A stretch of DNA of 64,000 nucleotides from Amanita rubescens (GCA_015039365.1 WION01000005.1:744001-808000); one strand, 5' to 3'. Positions 11,913-25,475 are shown, numbered from the stretch's first letter. The notes: a model not told the origin generated them from the sequence alone. Numbers and translations are program-made.

Positions 11913-13115
11913 ATGTCGAGGACTGCATCTCCCCCACCACATAAAAGGCCCCGGCACGACGGCCTTGATTCCGGCCAACAAAATACCAATGGTAACTCCA
12001 GCACAGGACGCGACTCCCTGCCTCCGCTGTCCTTGTCCATTCTCGGCGTTGAGCCGTTAGACGAGTTCATAAAAGAAGTGGCCGACTTTATCCACCACAT
12101 GATCATGACACGACCAGACTATCCCGGAGCAAGAATCGAGGTCGAAGCTAAAATCGGCGTCCTGCGCGATCGCACGACGGGACAGAGGTTAGCATTACCT
12201 GTTTGCGTGGAGACAAGTACATATCCTTCCCTCTCTTTGTCTCTCACATTCCCCTTTCGCATGCGGGCCCGGTCTGCCCTTGCCTCGCCTTCCATTTGTC
12301 CCCTTTTTGTAACTTGACTGACCTATCTCGTTCTACAGTAGTCGTACCTGATCTGGACGTACGGTTTGAGTCGAACATGACGAGCGTACGTATCACCCGA
12401 CTATTCCAACAAGGTTCAGGAGACTGAGTCTTTTTTTCTGGATAGCAACAACACAAGCATTATAATAATCTCTTGAATGACCTCAAAGAACGGCCGCCTC
12501 AACCCACAGCCCCGTTGACATACCAACACCTTTACCTTATCGATTCCTTTTACCTCTACGAGGGAAGCGAACGGGAAAAAATCCGGGTGACAAGGAATGG
12601 CCAGACGGGCGCCGTGGTTGAATGTATGCGCAAAATACGACTCGGGGATTTGAACATTTACTCGCCAAGACGACCGGTGGATTGGAGAGTGACAGTGAGT
12701 CTTGAAGTTCCAGGTGAGTTGTCGCAATCCCTGCGGTTACAGAAAGGTAACTTTCGGCGCAGTGCAACATCCGGTTGGTTCCGCTTCCCATATGCGAAAG
12801 AAAGATAGAATGAGCTATGCCCACGAAGAGTTTACGATTGATTTGACCCAAGTGACGGCAAGCGCATCTCCGAATGCACAGGTATGTCCTTCCACATTAC
12901 TTACGTCTACCTGATTTGAAAACACGTAAATGTAGCCGCAAGTCCTACATGAATTGGAGATTGAGATTGCCCGTCCAGACTTTGTGCTTGCCACGGCTGC
13001 GAGACGCTTCGACACGAATGTTCCAGAACATGAAAGAAGCGCATTTGATGAGCTTATCCGTGCCTTTGTGAATAACGCGCGAGTGTTAACTCGCAACGCT
13101 GAACCCTCACAGTGA
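11913..13115 (+). CDS. CET1: mRNA-capping enzyme beta subunit, RNA 5'-triphosphatase (Cet1 family)
   Basis: Removes the gamma phosphate from nascent pre-mRNA 5' ends in the nucleus, the first step of capping, using the metal-dependent tunnel fold of fungal Cet1-type enzymes. Start MSRTASPPPHKRPRHDG. Motif A is seen as RIEVEAKIGVLRD and the C-terminal acidic motif as HELEIEIARPDFVLAT. Between them lie VVPDLDVRFESNMTSQQH, LYLIDSFYLYEGSEREKIRV, IYSPRRPVDWRVTVSLE and YAHEEFTIDLTQV. Introns occur after CVET, after NMTS, within SLEVP and after PNAQ, all in phase. The gene starts 108 bp after the porin stop on the same strand. The protein lacks any guanylyltransferase domain, as usual for fungi. Confidence 0.93.
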
Positions 13116-13254
13116 TACTCTGCCTACGGTTACATTAATTCTATGCACTCCCATTATGCCTTCAGTGTATTGCGCATGATCTACCCTTAGGCAAGCTACA
13201 ACCTAGTATAATCGTAACAGTGTCAGTAATGGTATCGTGGAAAGACATGGGTGT

Positions 13255-14928
13255 TCATAGCCCGACGACTTCAACCATATCTCCGTCTTCGAGGTCAGCA
13301 TCACCGATCTCGGCGTCGTTGGACATCTTTTCACCATCGATGCATATCCTAGGGTCCTTTTGTTTGGCTTGAGATTTCTTCCCTCTCTTGTTTGGAGCTG
13401 CTTTTGATGCCGTATCCTGAAATACATGAGGGTATTGCTCTGCTACTCCAGCCTTCTTCAAGAACGCCTTGACGATGGCACCACACTTGGTTCTTGGGCG
13501 CACTGTAAGTGTGATATGCTTATCTTGCGTCAGTGACGATTGCAGAACAATCTTGAATTTGTCGTCTGCTTCCGATTCCGCGTCGGATTCGTGCATTTGC
13601 TTCTGAGTTTCATCAAGCGGTGAGGAAGAAGGATGAGGCCCTAAGGGTCCAACGTCATCATCTGAGTTGATCTCGATAGCATCTGCCGAGTCCTTTGGTC
13701 GCTGGGTGGCATGATCCGCCGATGAGAGATTGCTCTCTCGTGTATAATGGTTGGCCTGCAAATAGCTGTACGTTGTCTGGTCATATGCCACTAAGGAAAG
13801 GGGCTAATGATTAGATATATGCAGGGAACATGACGGAATGCTGACCAAATTCGGCGTCGCCCCAGATCTCCAGAGCCTCCGGTGAAGCAGACGAAAATAA
13901 CCGCTTGCCCCTGTAGGTCATGATAAGATTCTGGACTAGTACATCCAAGTCGTCAGCTGCTGCGTCGAACAGGTCGTGGAATGCATCATCCTTTGACCTA
14001 AATTAGTCCGCGATCGGCGGAGTAGAAAAGTCCACGGACTCTATTCATCCTATATGCTGATACCTTAGAAACGCCGTTCACATCTTTGGGGTGTGGCTGC
14101 CACTTCACTGTTATCTGAACTGTATCTTTTTGGGAAACTGTATATCGTGTATCTGGTTGCAGTGACTGCATCGCTACAGATTTGGCGAGACCAGCTAATT
14201 CGGAATTTAACACAATGTCGTCCGTTGAGTCATCCGCTCCCAAGAAATCGGGCGAGGCAGCTCTAGGTACCGTTTCCAGAGCCTGTCTAACGGCGTGTAA
14301 GGACTAGGCATGGACGGGACGTTGAAGAAAATACCGAACAAGGTTCCGAGCTTTCTGAATTTCTTGAATAGGAACAGCAGGAGGAGGGGTTGGTGATCTG
14401 GAACGGCTGCGTTCCTTCCGGATAGTTTTCTTAACGGGAGAATGGTTGAGATTTGTGACTTCCAGAATGTCATTGTCAGAACCATCTGACAACTGTTCAG
14501 AGAGTATCCTTGATATAAGAGAAATGTTGTAAGCGCGCCGCTCATAAATTAGACGCCACACTCGACCTGACAAGTTTCTTGTCTCTTTGCCAGCGCGGTA
14601 TTTCGACCTCATTTGGTTTCTTCTTCTTGTTCTTCGGCGGTGCGGGGTACTCGTCCACACCGTCAACAGTCACCTCAACCTTTGACTCTATCGCAACGTC
14701 AATTATTCATACTCATATTATTAGACGACACGTACTTTTATCAATATCTTTCAATTGTTGCCAAGTAGCAGTCGTCCTCTTACGATTGCGCATGAACAAC
14801 TCATCTTCATCATTTATCGTGACAGACGTAGGTTTTAACTGAGCATCCTCTGATCTTAACTGAGTAGAAGGTCCAGGATCTGCGGCTTTTGCCTTCGGCT
14901 TCGGTTTTGGACGCGGTCGCGATGCCAT
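13255..14928 (-). CDS. Rad60/Esc2/NIP45-type protein with SUMO-like domains
   Basis: Member of the RENi family (Rad60, Esc2, NIP45), nuclear proteins that use SUMO-like domains in genome stability and SUMO-dependent repair. The start MASRPRPKPKPKAKAAD is basic; a disordered acidic middle follows (EQLSDGSDNDILEVTN, RSRSRSPTPPPAVP). A first SUMO-like region spans VQITVKWQPHPKD to LIMTYRGKRLFSSASPEAL. The second, C-terminal domain reads FKIVLQSSLTQDKHITLTVR, TKCGAIVKAFLKKAG and ends GDADLEDGDMVEVVGL, a clear SUMO-fold signature. SDNDILEV resembles a SUMO-interacting motif. Introns lie near 14020-14085, 13800-13850 and in the N-terminal half. The gene is divergent from the next one, with 69 bp between the start codons. 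Confidence 0.88.
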
Positions 14929-14997
14929 AAATTAGGAAATTGGCGTGGGAAATTGGCCCTTTCTTTGTTCGATGGTCACGTGCTCTAATGACTAGAA

Positions 14998-17798
14998 ATG
15001 GACTCAACGTCGCCTGTCATCTTCAGGCGCACAAAAGCAAAACCAGCAGGGCGAACGAGACCGACTTCCCCAGAGTCAACTAAAAATGAGATTTCTCAAG
15101 AAAACCCAGAAGAAGCGCCAATTACTTTGGCGACAAAAGTCAAGAATAAAGTTAAGAAATCACGACCAAAGTCCAAGTTGAGCTTTGGTGGTGAAGAGGA
15201 AGAGGTAAGCAAGCTTATCCCTTTATATATCTACGCTGACGATGGCTAACTATAGGAAGGTGATGGAGAAGTATTTCAGGTTAAAAAGTCAAGTCTGAGC
15301 AGAAAGTTGGCGTTGGGGAAGAATGCAGCGTATGTACTGCTCTTTTGGCCGTAAGAGTTACTCATCATCTCCAGCAGTGCCGTGACTCTTGATTTCGAAA
15401 ACACAGTCATAACGCAAAATCGTGGTCCTATGTATGATGACGCGTACTTGAAGCAACTTAAAGCCAGCACGCCAAACGCGCGACCTATCGTCGCCCCCAC
15501 AGAAAACGACATATCCATAGATATTAGCGAGACTTCCCTAGAAACTCTGGATGTAATCACAGGTGATTAGGTTCTTATCTGGTCCTTCCAACAATACACT
15601 GATTCGTCGACGTAGAACCAGGTGAAACAAGCATCCCATCGGAATCATCTATCAAGGTAGCTAAAGAACGACGTGAAAGGGTTAGAAAGACAAAAATATC
15701 CGGAGAGGAGGACTATATATCGCTCGCTATTGCCCCAAGAGTCGACAGTGCCCACCCAGAAAGCCGGCTTGTAAGAGAGGAAGATGAACTCGGAGAAGTT
15801 GAGGAAGGTCCGCCATGACTCTGTCTCTTTGACATAATGCTCAATCATAATGCAGAATTTGCTGAATATACAAGTGCGCAAGAGCGCATCGCTCTTGGTA
15901 AAAAGTCACGCAAGCGAGAAGCCGCCAAAAAGCGAGAGGAGATGAGAGATTTGATCAACGAAGCGTGCGTAGCTGCGCATTGTTCTACTTCTTACCTCAC
16001 TTTTTGGCAGGGCAGAGGAAGATGAAGAGACCCAAGAGTGGGAACAAGAGCAACTTCGTCGGGGAGGCCATAGGACCCCAGAGCCTGACAAAGCTGAAAA
16101 GATTAAACTAACGTACAAGCCAGCTCTTAGTACGTCTATGTCATCAGGAACACACATCATTCTTCTGACTACTTTGCAAGTCCCAGCAATGATACAGATA
16201 CCTACGTTAGGTCCAGCAATTGGACGACTAACGCAACAACTGACAGAGTTAAGAATCTCACATGCAAACAACACCGCTTCTTTGGCTGGTCTGGCAAAAA
16301 GAAGAGAAGAGGTAAACGAGAAGGAGAAGGAAATGAGAGTGGTGGTAGAAAGGGCGGAAGAAAAAAGAGCGTGGTTCGGTGAATTTAGGGATTGGATCGA
16401 GGGTGTGGCTAATTTCTTCGATGTGAAGGTACGAGCGGTCGCATATGCTCCGATCATTGCTAACGGACCTTGTCTCGTTATCAGTACCCACTGCTCGAGA
16501 AGCTTGAAGATGAGCATGTGTCGCTGCTACAGGAACGATCTGATATGATTGAGAAGCGAAGGCGTGCAGATGATGGGGATGATCTATCGACTTTGTTTGG
16601 GCCCCTATCAGACTCTGATAACGTTCGGGGAACACCTGATGAAATGGATGACGTTGCGCCACCGCCATTGTCAAAAAGGGAAAGACGTGCGGCGCGTATC
16701 GCTCGCCGTCAACTGCGTCAACAAAGACGGACAACAGATGAAGAGGAAGGCTACTCTACTGACTCCTCGCTGCCTCCATCCGATGCTACTGCCTATGATG
16801 ATGCTCTGAAGAGCCTAACTTCCAAAAAGAAGGATATCCTAAGCGATGTCAAGGTCAAAGAATTCCACACCCCTGAAAAGGTCCGATGGAACACCTGGAG
16901 GGAGAAGTACTCGGACAGTTATGTCAGCGCGTGGGGTGGACTGGGAATGATCAGTGTTTGGGAATTCTGGGCAAGGTTGGAACTTCTTGGTTGGGATTGC
17001 ATTGAGGTAAGTCCTGATACTTTGCTCATCAATAAAGTTCTGATACAGATGTGATGAACAGAACCCGAGGAGCTTAGACAGTTTCAAGTGGTATAAAGCT
17101 ATCTACGAATATTCGCGTCCGGGTGATGACGATACCCAGGTTGAAGAGCGTGTCCTTGGTCCTGATGGCGATTTGGTCTCGTCTATGGTTTCCACCGCTA
17201 TAATCCCTCGCTTATGCAGGCTCATCGAATGTGGCGCTTTAGATGTCTACTCAGCTAAACATATCCGTAGATTAGCTCATCTCGCCGATGAAGTCGAAGT
17301 TAGTGTAGGGGATGGGAATGCGAAGCTTCAGGTACGTGTACTTATTTCTGCCAAATTTTCAATGACTTATGCCAAGCACAGAAGCTTTTCCAGTCCGTTT
17401 TAGCCCGCTTTGAATCGGCCATTGCCGACACGGAGGCACGCATCTCGAAATACCGATCTAGTCGTAATGCACCAGCTTTTGATCCAGAGACAATTCCCGC
17501 AAGACGGAGATTCCTCGCAAGACGTGTCAAGCTCCTGCAGAATCTGCTGCGGTGGCGTAAACACACAGGTGAACGTTTCGGCGTCGGCGCCCTCGCAACA
17601 AGGCTTGTTGACGGCTGCATTGTTGACGTTGCGCAAAATGGCTGGGAAGCAGGCGGGGATGGGTTCGCCCGCCAAGTACGTATCGTATGTTCATCCAGCG
17701 TCTCAAACAAGTGTGACATATCTCGCTAGGTTGCTTCCATCCTATCGATTGAACTATTACCAGTCAGGCTAAAAGCACGACTGGCCCCGTGTTCGTAG
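14998..17798 (+). CDS. GCFC/PAXBP1-type spliceosomal factor
   Basis: Homologue of the GC-rich-sequence factor family (PAXBP1/GCFC1, plant ILP1), which acts with the spliceosome disassembly machinery in the nucleus. Start MDSTSPVIFRRTKAKPAGRT. The N-terminal half is charged and disordered, with SFGGEEEEEGDGEVFQVKKS, SRKLALGKNA and ERVRKTKISGEEDYISLAI. A coiled coil follows (IGRLTQQLTELRISHANN, NEKEKEMRVVVERAEEKR). The GCFC domain begins near DILSDVKVKEFHTPEKVRWN and includes SDSYVSAWGGLGMISVWEFW, PRSLDSFKWYKAIYEYSRPG and AIIPRLCRLIECGALDVYSA. Many short introns, all in phase. The C-terminus ends VRLKARLAPCS after a final intron with donor GTACGT. The family call is strong; the biochemical role is taken from the family. 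Confidence 0.9.
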
Positions 17799-18813
17799 CA
17801 TGTTTTCAGTTCCGAACAACTTATCACCTATCGAAGGCCGCCGCTATTTCTATGATTACGACTGCTTGTCAATCCAAGAATACACAAGTCGTCCATGGCA
17901 CAGGTTTTAAGTTCTGTCATTCGCGATGATTAGGCGGCCAAGTTCTGGCTTGAGTATTTGCCACAAAGGTCTATCCGAGTGCAATGCTTTTGGGTGATAG
18001 TTGTGCGTTTGACGCGCTTCCACAATTATCATCCCTGACTTGCTCATCGAAAATTGATTTTGAAGCCTTTATATGGCCCTCACAACGCGTAACCTGCATT
18101 TGTTACGTTGTGTCGGGCTCGTTCCGCTGTCAGACATATGCATCATCATTCAATCACCCATTTGTGTGAACACGTACTTCATTTCGCTTGCATGTATTAT
18201 TACGCGATAATCAGTTCTAAGATCAAGAAGATTTTTTCTTCCTGCCATGATGTTGTAGCGTCATTGGTCCTTTCAGAATAACATTGAACCGAACAAAACA
18301 AGTAATTGGTTTCGATTACTGCAAGCTTACACAATAGTCTACTATGAACCTCCGTCATTTGATGTCGAGAATTTTTAGTTTTTGATCTTCCCAGCCTGGG
18401 CGCTACACGCTGCACAGAATATTCTGGTGCGCCACTAAACCCCTGAGACCGAGAAACCTAACGTCTCACCCGCGGGCCCGGACACGCCGAGAAGCAAATT
18501 CAAAATACCCTTTCCATGCCGAACCTGGCGCGCTCGAATAAGGTGAGCCGCTTAACTGGACCTGGATTGCCACGAAGGGAAGCTGTGAAATTAAAACAGG
18601 CCCTATTAAACTTCCGTTCTTTATCTCATACGGAACATACGAAAAAGGCAGAATGTAAAATGGGGATAGTTATTTCGTCGCCGCCAGCAGCGTCTGTTTT
18701 ACGTATCCTTGAGGTGAGTATATATATGGGTACTGTATTTGAGTACCCTCCTCAGAGAGTCATTCCTTGTCAATCCCTTCCCAAGCCATTTCCCCAGGTG
18801 CATTGATATTACA
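17799..18813. other. Intergenic, no gene seen
   Basis: About 1 kb between the GCFC gene and the aquaporin. No reading frame with protein-like composition was recognised. It presumably carries the aquaporin promoter; a TATA-like TATATATA lies near 18719. Confidence 0.6.
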
Positions 18814-20200
18814 ATGTCGTCCCCCCAAGAGTCCTTCAGCAAACTGTCGCCAACGGATGCTCGAGCGTCACATGCTCATCATCTTCCACGTTCCGAGGCT
18901 ACCGCAGCAGCTAATCATACCACTCACAACCGATACACTGAATACAGGTACAGAGCAAGTCTTAGAATCTTCCACAGTGACGACATGGAATTTTTTTAGT
19001 GAAATTATTCGCGAAGCGTTTGCCGAGTTTCTGGGTACCGCGATTCTTACTGGCATTGGAATTGGTGCCAATTGCCAGGCCGTCCTCTCGTCTAATACAC
19101 TGGTTTCCAGCTCGCCAAAAGGCGTTAGTACCGTGGTCTGTGCTTATGACGTGTCGTAAATTGACTCTCATTGACAGGATTGGACTACTGTTGCTCTTGG
19201 ATGGGGCACCGGCGCCGCCCTTGCCGTCTGGGCCTGTGGTGGAATTTCTGGCGGTCATATTAACCCTGCGGTAGGACTGCATGCAGATTTCTATCATGCG
19301 CGCTGACACCTCTTCTATCAGGTCACGTTAGCCTTTGCCACATTCAGGGGTCTCCCATGGAAGAAAGTCCCTGTAAGTATTTTGGACTCGTTCACAATGT
19401 CCGTCCAATCTGATCGACGAAGGTCTATATGTTTTCCCAACTCCTGGGCGGGATCGTCGGAGCTAGCCTTGCCTACGCAAATTACTTCCACGCCATTACC
19501 ATCTTTGAAGGTGGAGGCAATATTCGCACCCTGAAAACTGCCGGTCTTTTTGCCGTCTATCCGGTATTAATTGTCGAGAAAAGCAATGACACCGAACTGA
19601 CATCTGAATTAGCTCGATTATATGACGAACGTATCCGCGTTCTTTTCCGAGTTTCTCGCGACTGCAGTCCTTGTGATCGCTATTTTCTCCATGTGTGATA
19701 GGCAAAATGTGGGTACTCCCAAGGGGCTTGGACCATTGGTCATATTTATGGTCTTCGTCGCGATTGCAGTGGCGCTGGGAATGGAAACAAGTGAGTTGAC
19801 CCATCTTCACGAGGATCTTGGTTTAAGACTGCCAGGTTTCGGAATAAATCCGGCTCGTGACCTTGGTCCCCGCATTGTGACATCTATGGTTGGATATGGC
19901 AGGGAAGTTTACAATTTCAGAAGGTAAGTAACACGTGGCCAGAAAGAACTCAGGGTTCTCATAACCTGAAGGCAATATTGGCTATGGTGCCAAGTGATGG
20001 CGCCGTTCTTGGGTGCGTTGGGTGGTGCCCTCGTGTACGATTTCCTCGTGTATACTGGCACGGACAGCCCGCTCAGCAAACTGTAAGCTGAATCATTATT
20101 TCACGCTTCACAAATTCCCATCTTATCTAGATGGTTCAAATCTTCTTCACATAAAAGAAGAGAATCGGACGCCGGGGAAGATGGATCCAGCAATGTTTGA
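18814..20200 (+). CDS. Aquaglyceroporin-like MIP channel
   Basis: Membrane channel of the major intrinsic protein family for water and/or glycerol. Start [20 protein letters not shown], then a first helix [20 protein letters not shown]. Both pore signature boxes are intact: [12 protein letters not shown] and [12 protein letters not shown]. Asp after the second NPAR is the usual aquaglyceroporin residue, which suggests glycerol permeability. Other membrane segments are [69 protein letters not shown] and [18 protein letters not shown]. Introns: after TEYS, within SPKG, after INPA, after KVP, after AVYP, within METS, within FRRQ and before WFKSS. Short hydrophilic tail ends GEDGSSNV. The six-helix topology is complete. 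Confidence 0.92.
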
Positions 20201-22230
20201 GATGCCTTCTCGGTTATGATTACATTGTTGCTGGTGCACGGCCTTTATGACTCTCAAACGACCATCGTTTTATTGAATTAATCTGGTGTTACGCTACGCA
20301 TCTGAATGTATTTGTTACTTTTCGACAACATTATACTGAAAATGAAGGCTTGTTTTTGATTCAACTCTTCCTTTCTTCTGAATCTAAGTCATGGCATAAA
20401 ACAACCTTTCTCACTGCCTATAATTACCACTATTAGTATTGCCAAGCTCAAAGTGTTAAGTTCCATTGACGACTCGCGAAGACGTGCACTGACGGGACGC
20501 ACCCTGACCTACCCTGACGCACACGTATCCGGCATTCCAAAATGATGCCACGATGATTAGCGCACTGATGATCGATCATGCGATGCCACAGCAGTCTGTC
20601 AGAGTCTGCCACGGTCTAGTTGTTTCGCCACCTCGTCCATACCAATTGGACATGTCTTTTGATCACGTCGTCCCGTATGATCCGTAGTATGATCACATTT
20701 TTCCTGATTTCTATGCGTAAAAGAGAACACCATTACAAATACTATTATTACTTTCTGTGCAAGATTCGGAGCTTCAGCCAAAATGAATTGTTCATGCCCC
20801 GCAAGGAGGCTGAAACACGATGGCAAGTTGGTTTACTACTAATGGGGACCGCGCCGCGAGGGTGGCCGCATCGTTGTGGTCAGGCATAGCCTGGAATATT
20901 TACCGCATGGAGCTGCCCTGAGGCGCAAGGTTGGCAGTACATATCCCTATTGTGTGCGCAGCTATTCCGTCAACATAAGCTTTCATTCTGCTGAATGGAG
21001 ACATGCCATTGGTATTGATAGGTCCTAACATCAGAGCAGGATGGTGATTGTGCAACTATTGACCTAGTATGGGCGACACCCACGCCGCCCATTGCACGCT
21101 ATACATCCATGGACAGGTACTTACCTTCTCCCATGCAAATATCATTCTCGCAAATAATATGACCACCGTTACCGGGCGCAATCATGACGTCTGCAATCTG
21201 AACCAGCTGCGCCCATAGGGCGCCGTGTACATCCACGTTCTGCGTGTTGAATAGTACATCCCCCAGAGGCGTTAATGGCCTTTCAAGGACATTTCCAGGT
21301 GGGTTTTACGACCCTGTTTCGCAGCACTTGTTTATTCTTCCTCAAGGTTAAAGGCTGGATGAATAATGAACTGGTGGCCCAACGCAATGCCCGCTTATGC
21401 CATGCTCAACGATCTGCGCTGTCATTGATTCACTGTCATGGCTGAAATGACTGCCTAGTGCCGGACCTGCTTCACCGAGAAATGCCGATACCTGTAAAAC
21501 TAGGGAGCGGTCGGCAACGGGCCGTTAGCTTCAGCTGTATTTTTATACGTAGGTCAAATACATTTCTGGTGTGGAGTCGTCAGGTAAAGAAGGAATTATT
21601 AATCTCTCGCTGGAGCATCTCAACTATTCTTGTTAGTGTCGCCACCTTCCCGGGTTTGTCCTTGACCACATGGCGAAGGCGATCTCTCAATGATCCAGCT
21701 ACTTGGATCCCGGCGGAAGAATGAATAATGATATGCGCGTCGGCAGGACAAGTTGTCCATCCGAGAACATGATGCTCCACAAGCTAGGGTCGTCTGGTGT
21801 CGTCTGCCCCTATCTGCCCCGTATCTCGGAAAAACGGAAGCAAAATGTAAAAAATAACTGCGGACTGTCGACGTCGACAGTGACAGCACTGCCACTAGAC
21901 CACAATTGGCAAAGCTCATTATATGCCGCCGGATGCTAACGGCTCATGGCTAGATGACATCACAAATTATCCGTCTTCCCGCTCTTAAAATACAAGAATG
22001 AACTTCCCGGATCGAGCAGGCATCCGGCATGTGAATTGTAAATCCGAGTCCTAAGAAAAAACGCTGCTATTGTCAACCTACAGAAAAAGATATGTACTTC
22101 GAACTATAGATACAACAAATGATATGTAAATTCTATTTTAAATTTTAGATGGAGGCATTGATTCCAACCCGTATTATCCTGTGGACAAACAGTTAGGCAC
22201 TTTTGTATATGGAATTAGGCGCAAGGTCGC
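20201..22230 (-). other. 2-kb gap with degenerate coding remnants
   Basis: No intact gene could be built. On the minus strand two blocks look like coding exons. One at about 21136-21305 is open for 56 codons, contains DVHGALWAQLVQIADVMIAP and ends in a consensus GTAAGT donor. The other at 21580-21780 contains RHVVKDKPGKVATLTRIVEM. Stops and frame changes between them argue for a decayed gene. I do not recognise the family. The rest of the gap shows nothing supportable. Confidence 0.35.
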
Positions 22231-25200
22231 TTACTCGTCGGCGGATGTCAACCAGTTGGCGGTCTGCGGGAACATGGTAGCGAGTCGACGATACACGTCT
22301 TCCAAAAGCCATCTTCGCACAAAGTTCACGACGGGTGACATGAACCTAACTTCTACCTTCTTGCTGACGATATGGTAATGAGGAACACTTTTTCTGCGTC
22401 AGTCTGGGTAAACAAGTTCCACGGTCAACTTACATATGCGTCGCGGCGCCGACGAGTGTCTTAATCTCATCTAGCCATGCTTTGTCGGTATTGGGATTCG
22501 CTATGATTTCAGAAGCGCATATCCGATCCGCTAAACGATCCGCCTGCGTACAAGCATGAGCATTTTGAACGCGCAAGACAACTGCAGTGAACGCACATCG
22601 ACATGAAACTCTTCCCTGAAACCGAGATAATATGTGACGCCGTAAATGCCTGTCAATGACTTAAAAACTTGCGAATGACCCAGTGGAGGGTAACAATTAC
22701 CGTCAAGCGATCTCACTTTTCTAACCACATATCGATCTTCATCGGAAATATGGGCGAGAGGCACTACAACAACGGACAAGAAGATCTAACACGATCATCA
22801 ACAAATCGTTATAGATCACAAGGATAGTACTCACCACAACCCGAGGAAGGGCAGGCCATTGACGAATGAACCCAACAAATGTATGCGGTACGCCAGGCCC
22901 GTGCGTAAATTTGTGGAATACGGCGCACGTTGTTATCCGTTGTAGGTCCCGCTTTTCCTCTGCGACCATATTCACATTGCCCTGATCCCCCAGCCTGTAC
23001 GACACGTGGGAGACATATTGTAGTCCACGAACGCGGTTAACAGTGTCCGCGTCTGGGTCCAAGACTACACTGTTATTGGCTTCTCCCTCTGTAGTTCCGG
23101 CGTCACCAATGTCAACGCCATTGCCAACGTCGCCGGCCTCAATTTCTTTGTTAATGGTAGACAGACTGTCTGAGGTATGGTTGTTTTCCTGAATGAAATG
23201 CCTCAGGTTTTTGCGGTTGGCCCGATCAAATCTGTCTTCCAAAGCCTGACATGCATTGTAGTTGACGTTTATTATTAGAGACAATTGAGCCTACCTTTCC
23301 CCACGTCCAAAGAAGCATCGAAAGAACTCTGCGAAAGAGTGAGATAAGGATCTGGAAACGAGTCATTGACTTACAATATTATACCTATCATTAGTGGCAC
23401 CCATGCACCATGTGGTACTTTTTTAAGGGCCGCAACCCAGAACAAGCCTGGGCGAGATTTATTAAATTGTTTAGTGGAAAGAGTTTCGCGCTTACCATCA
23501 AAGAAACCGAAAATACACACAAAACCCACTGCAAAAATCCAGTGTAAATGCTTCACATAATACATGGATATCCCAAGTAATATTGACGTCGAGAACATGA
23601 CAGAGGAAACCGAAAACCCGTATGCGTTTGTAAGGTTTTGCAGATTAGAGAAGACCGCGACGACAATGATCGTTAAGATCATTAAGACCCAGTTCACGGC
23701 GGGTATATAGACTTGACCCTGCATTTGGTCGGATGTACAAATCATTCGAAGGGGAGGGAACGATTTCATATTGATGACTTGCTGGAATAAGCTGAAAGTA
23801 GCCGATATCATGGCTTGCGATGCAACGAGCTGACGAAAATTGTTAGCAATGGTTACTGACAAGGTGATTGAACTTACTGTAGCCAAGATGGCAACCACAA
23901 AGACAATCCTGTATTTTAAACCAATTAAGCATATTCCCTGTGTTCGTCACAACGACGTACCAGAAGAGTGGACCATTGGTTTTCCCAGGAATCGAATTAT
24001 AGAAAACATTGGCTATGACTGTATCACCGTCTGTTATTAACCGTGCGCCTTGCCCAAGATACGCGAGTATGATTGATGGATAGACGACGCAACAAAACGA
24101 GAGCTAACTTGAGGTAAGATAGAGCATATGGCGGATATTTAGATACAAACCCGAATAGAAGCCTCGTTGAATTGTCCAAGGCTATTCTGATGTCAATCAG
24201 ACGAAGAGGACCCTAACAACTGAAGACTGACTTGGCAAAGACCGCCTCGCATCCGGTGAGTGCAAGGAGCACGCCAGCAAGGATATCATAGTTCCTGGTG
24301 CGCACGAACACTGCAATTGTTAGATGATTTCCCCACGCGCGTCAGTCGGGATAACTTACGTAGGATGGCCCGCGAAGGGTCAAAAGCGCGGAAAATGCCA
24401 GGATAGCTTGTGATATTATAGATTCCGGTACCTGCCAGCAGAAGAAACCATACGAATGAAACTATCAAGAAAGAGTTAGAATATGTTACTGTGACGAAGA
24501 ATAGTGTTACGTACTTGGAGCAAACATAAAGCCTATCCGATGCGTTCCAAATTGTTGAAGCAAAAAGAGAACGACAAGGAAGGCCTGGAAACAAGGAATA
24601 AGGGGACCGTCTATCAGCTAGAACTAAACATACAATAGAGACTGGAATAACGTCTTTATTAATAGACGCTTTGGCTACCGCCATACCGCCGACGGCGCTT
24701 GTGACCGACACAGCTGGTGTGAATATACCGTCCGCCATGGTTAAGCTGCATTCGCTGTGAATAGCCAGAACCAGTTTTCCGCGGAGGTACTCACGCTGTA
24801 CCGAACAAACACTGGTGTGACATTGTCATCAGTAGCTAGCCGAGGGGAAAATTGATATACACACCCAAATTAACAGTGTCCAACGGTGGGACTTGGAAAT
24901 CCGTCTTTTGCCTATTGAGAAAATGGTCGCAGTGTCAAAGTGGCCTTTGCGTTCTTGGCTACTATCGACGGTGAGTGTACGATCGGCTTCGTGATCTTCA
25001 ACTGCAGGTGGAAACAAGCCCTGATATAAAGCGAATGTTCCTCCCTCTCCTACGCACTACAATGAGCGCGTTGCGCCCAAATCAGAGTTAACCCTGACCT
25101 TCATCAGTCCCGAATTTGAGAGAGATGATGACCTTTGAAAAAAAAATCAGATACACGATGGGACAAACAGAACTCTTCACTCACATATTTCAACAATGGG

Positions 25201-25475
25201 AGTAGACTAATGGCCCAGATGATGGCACTGATGGCTCCAATAACATCTTCCTTGGAAGGCGCTGGACCACTTGAAGGCCAGATTCCGTTGAGAACGTAAA
25301 GAGGCGATGTCCCAATATCGGAGTATATGATGCCTATGAATCATTAGCCAGTCGTAAAAGTCGCACATATGTAAGGGTTACCCAGTGCTTGATACGCTAG
25401 GAAAATTAATGCGGAACCACGCAATTTAACTTGTGTTCGCCTTAGACCCTCGTCAAAGGTGGGTAGGTCGGACAT
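22231..25475 (-). CDS. HAK/KUP-type potassium transporter
   Basis: Plasma-membrane high-affinity potassium uptake transporter of the HAK/KUP/KT family. Start MSDLPTFDEGLRRTQVKLRG. Family signatures are IIYSDIGTSPLYVLNGIWP (the GDIGTSPLY box, here SDIGTSPLY), EGGTFALYQGLF, TMADGIFTPAVSVTSAVGGM and GFSVSSVMFSTSILL. Hydrophobic segments include FVWFLLLAGTGIYNIT, VNWVLMILTIIVVAVFSN and HWIFAVGFVCIFGFF. The cytosolic C-terminal part carries LGHSQVFKSLTGIYG-type and VVNFVRRWLLEDVYRRLA sequence, ending TANWLTSADE. More than ten introns of about 50 nt. Only the main splice joints were checked in detail, so some exon edges may shift. Divergent from the MOB genes. Confidence 0.88.
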
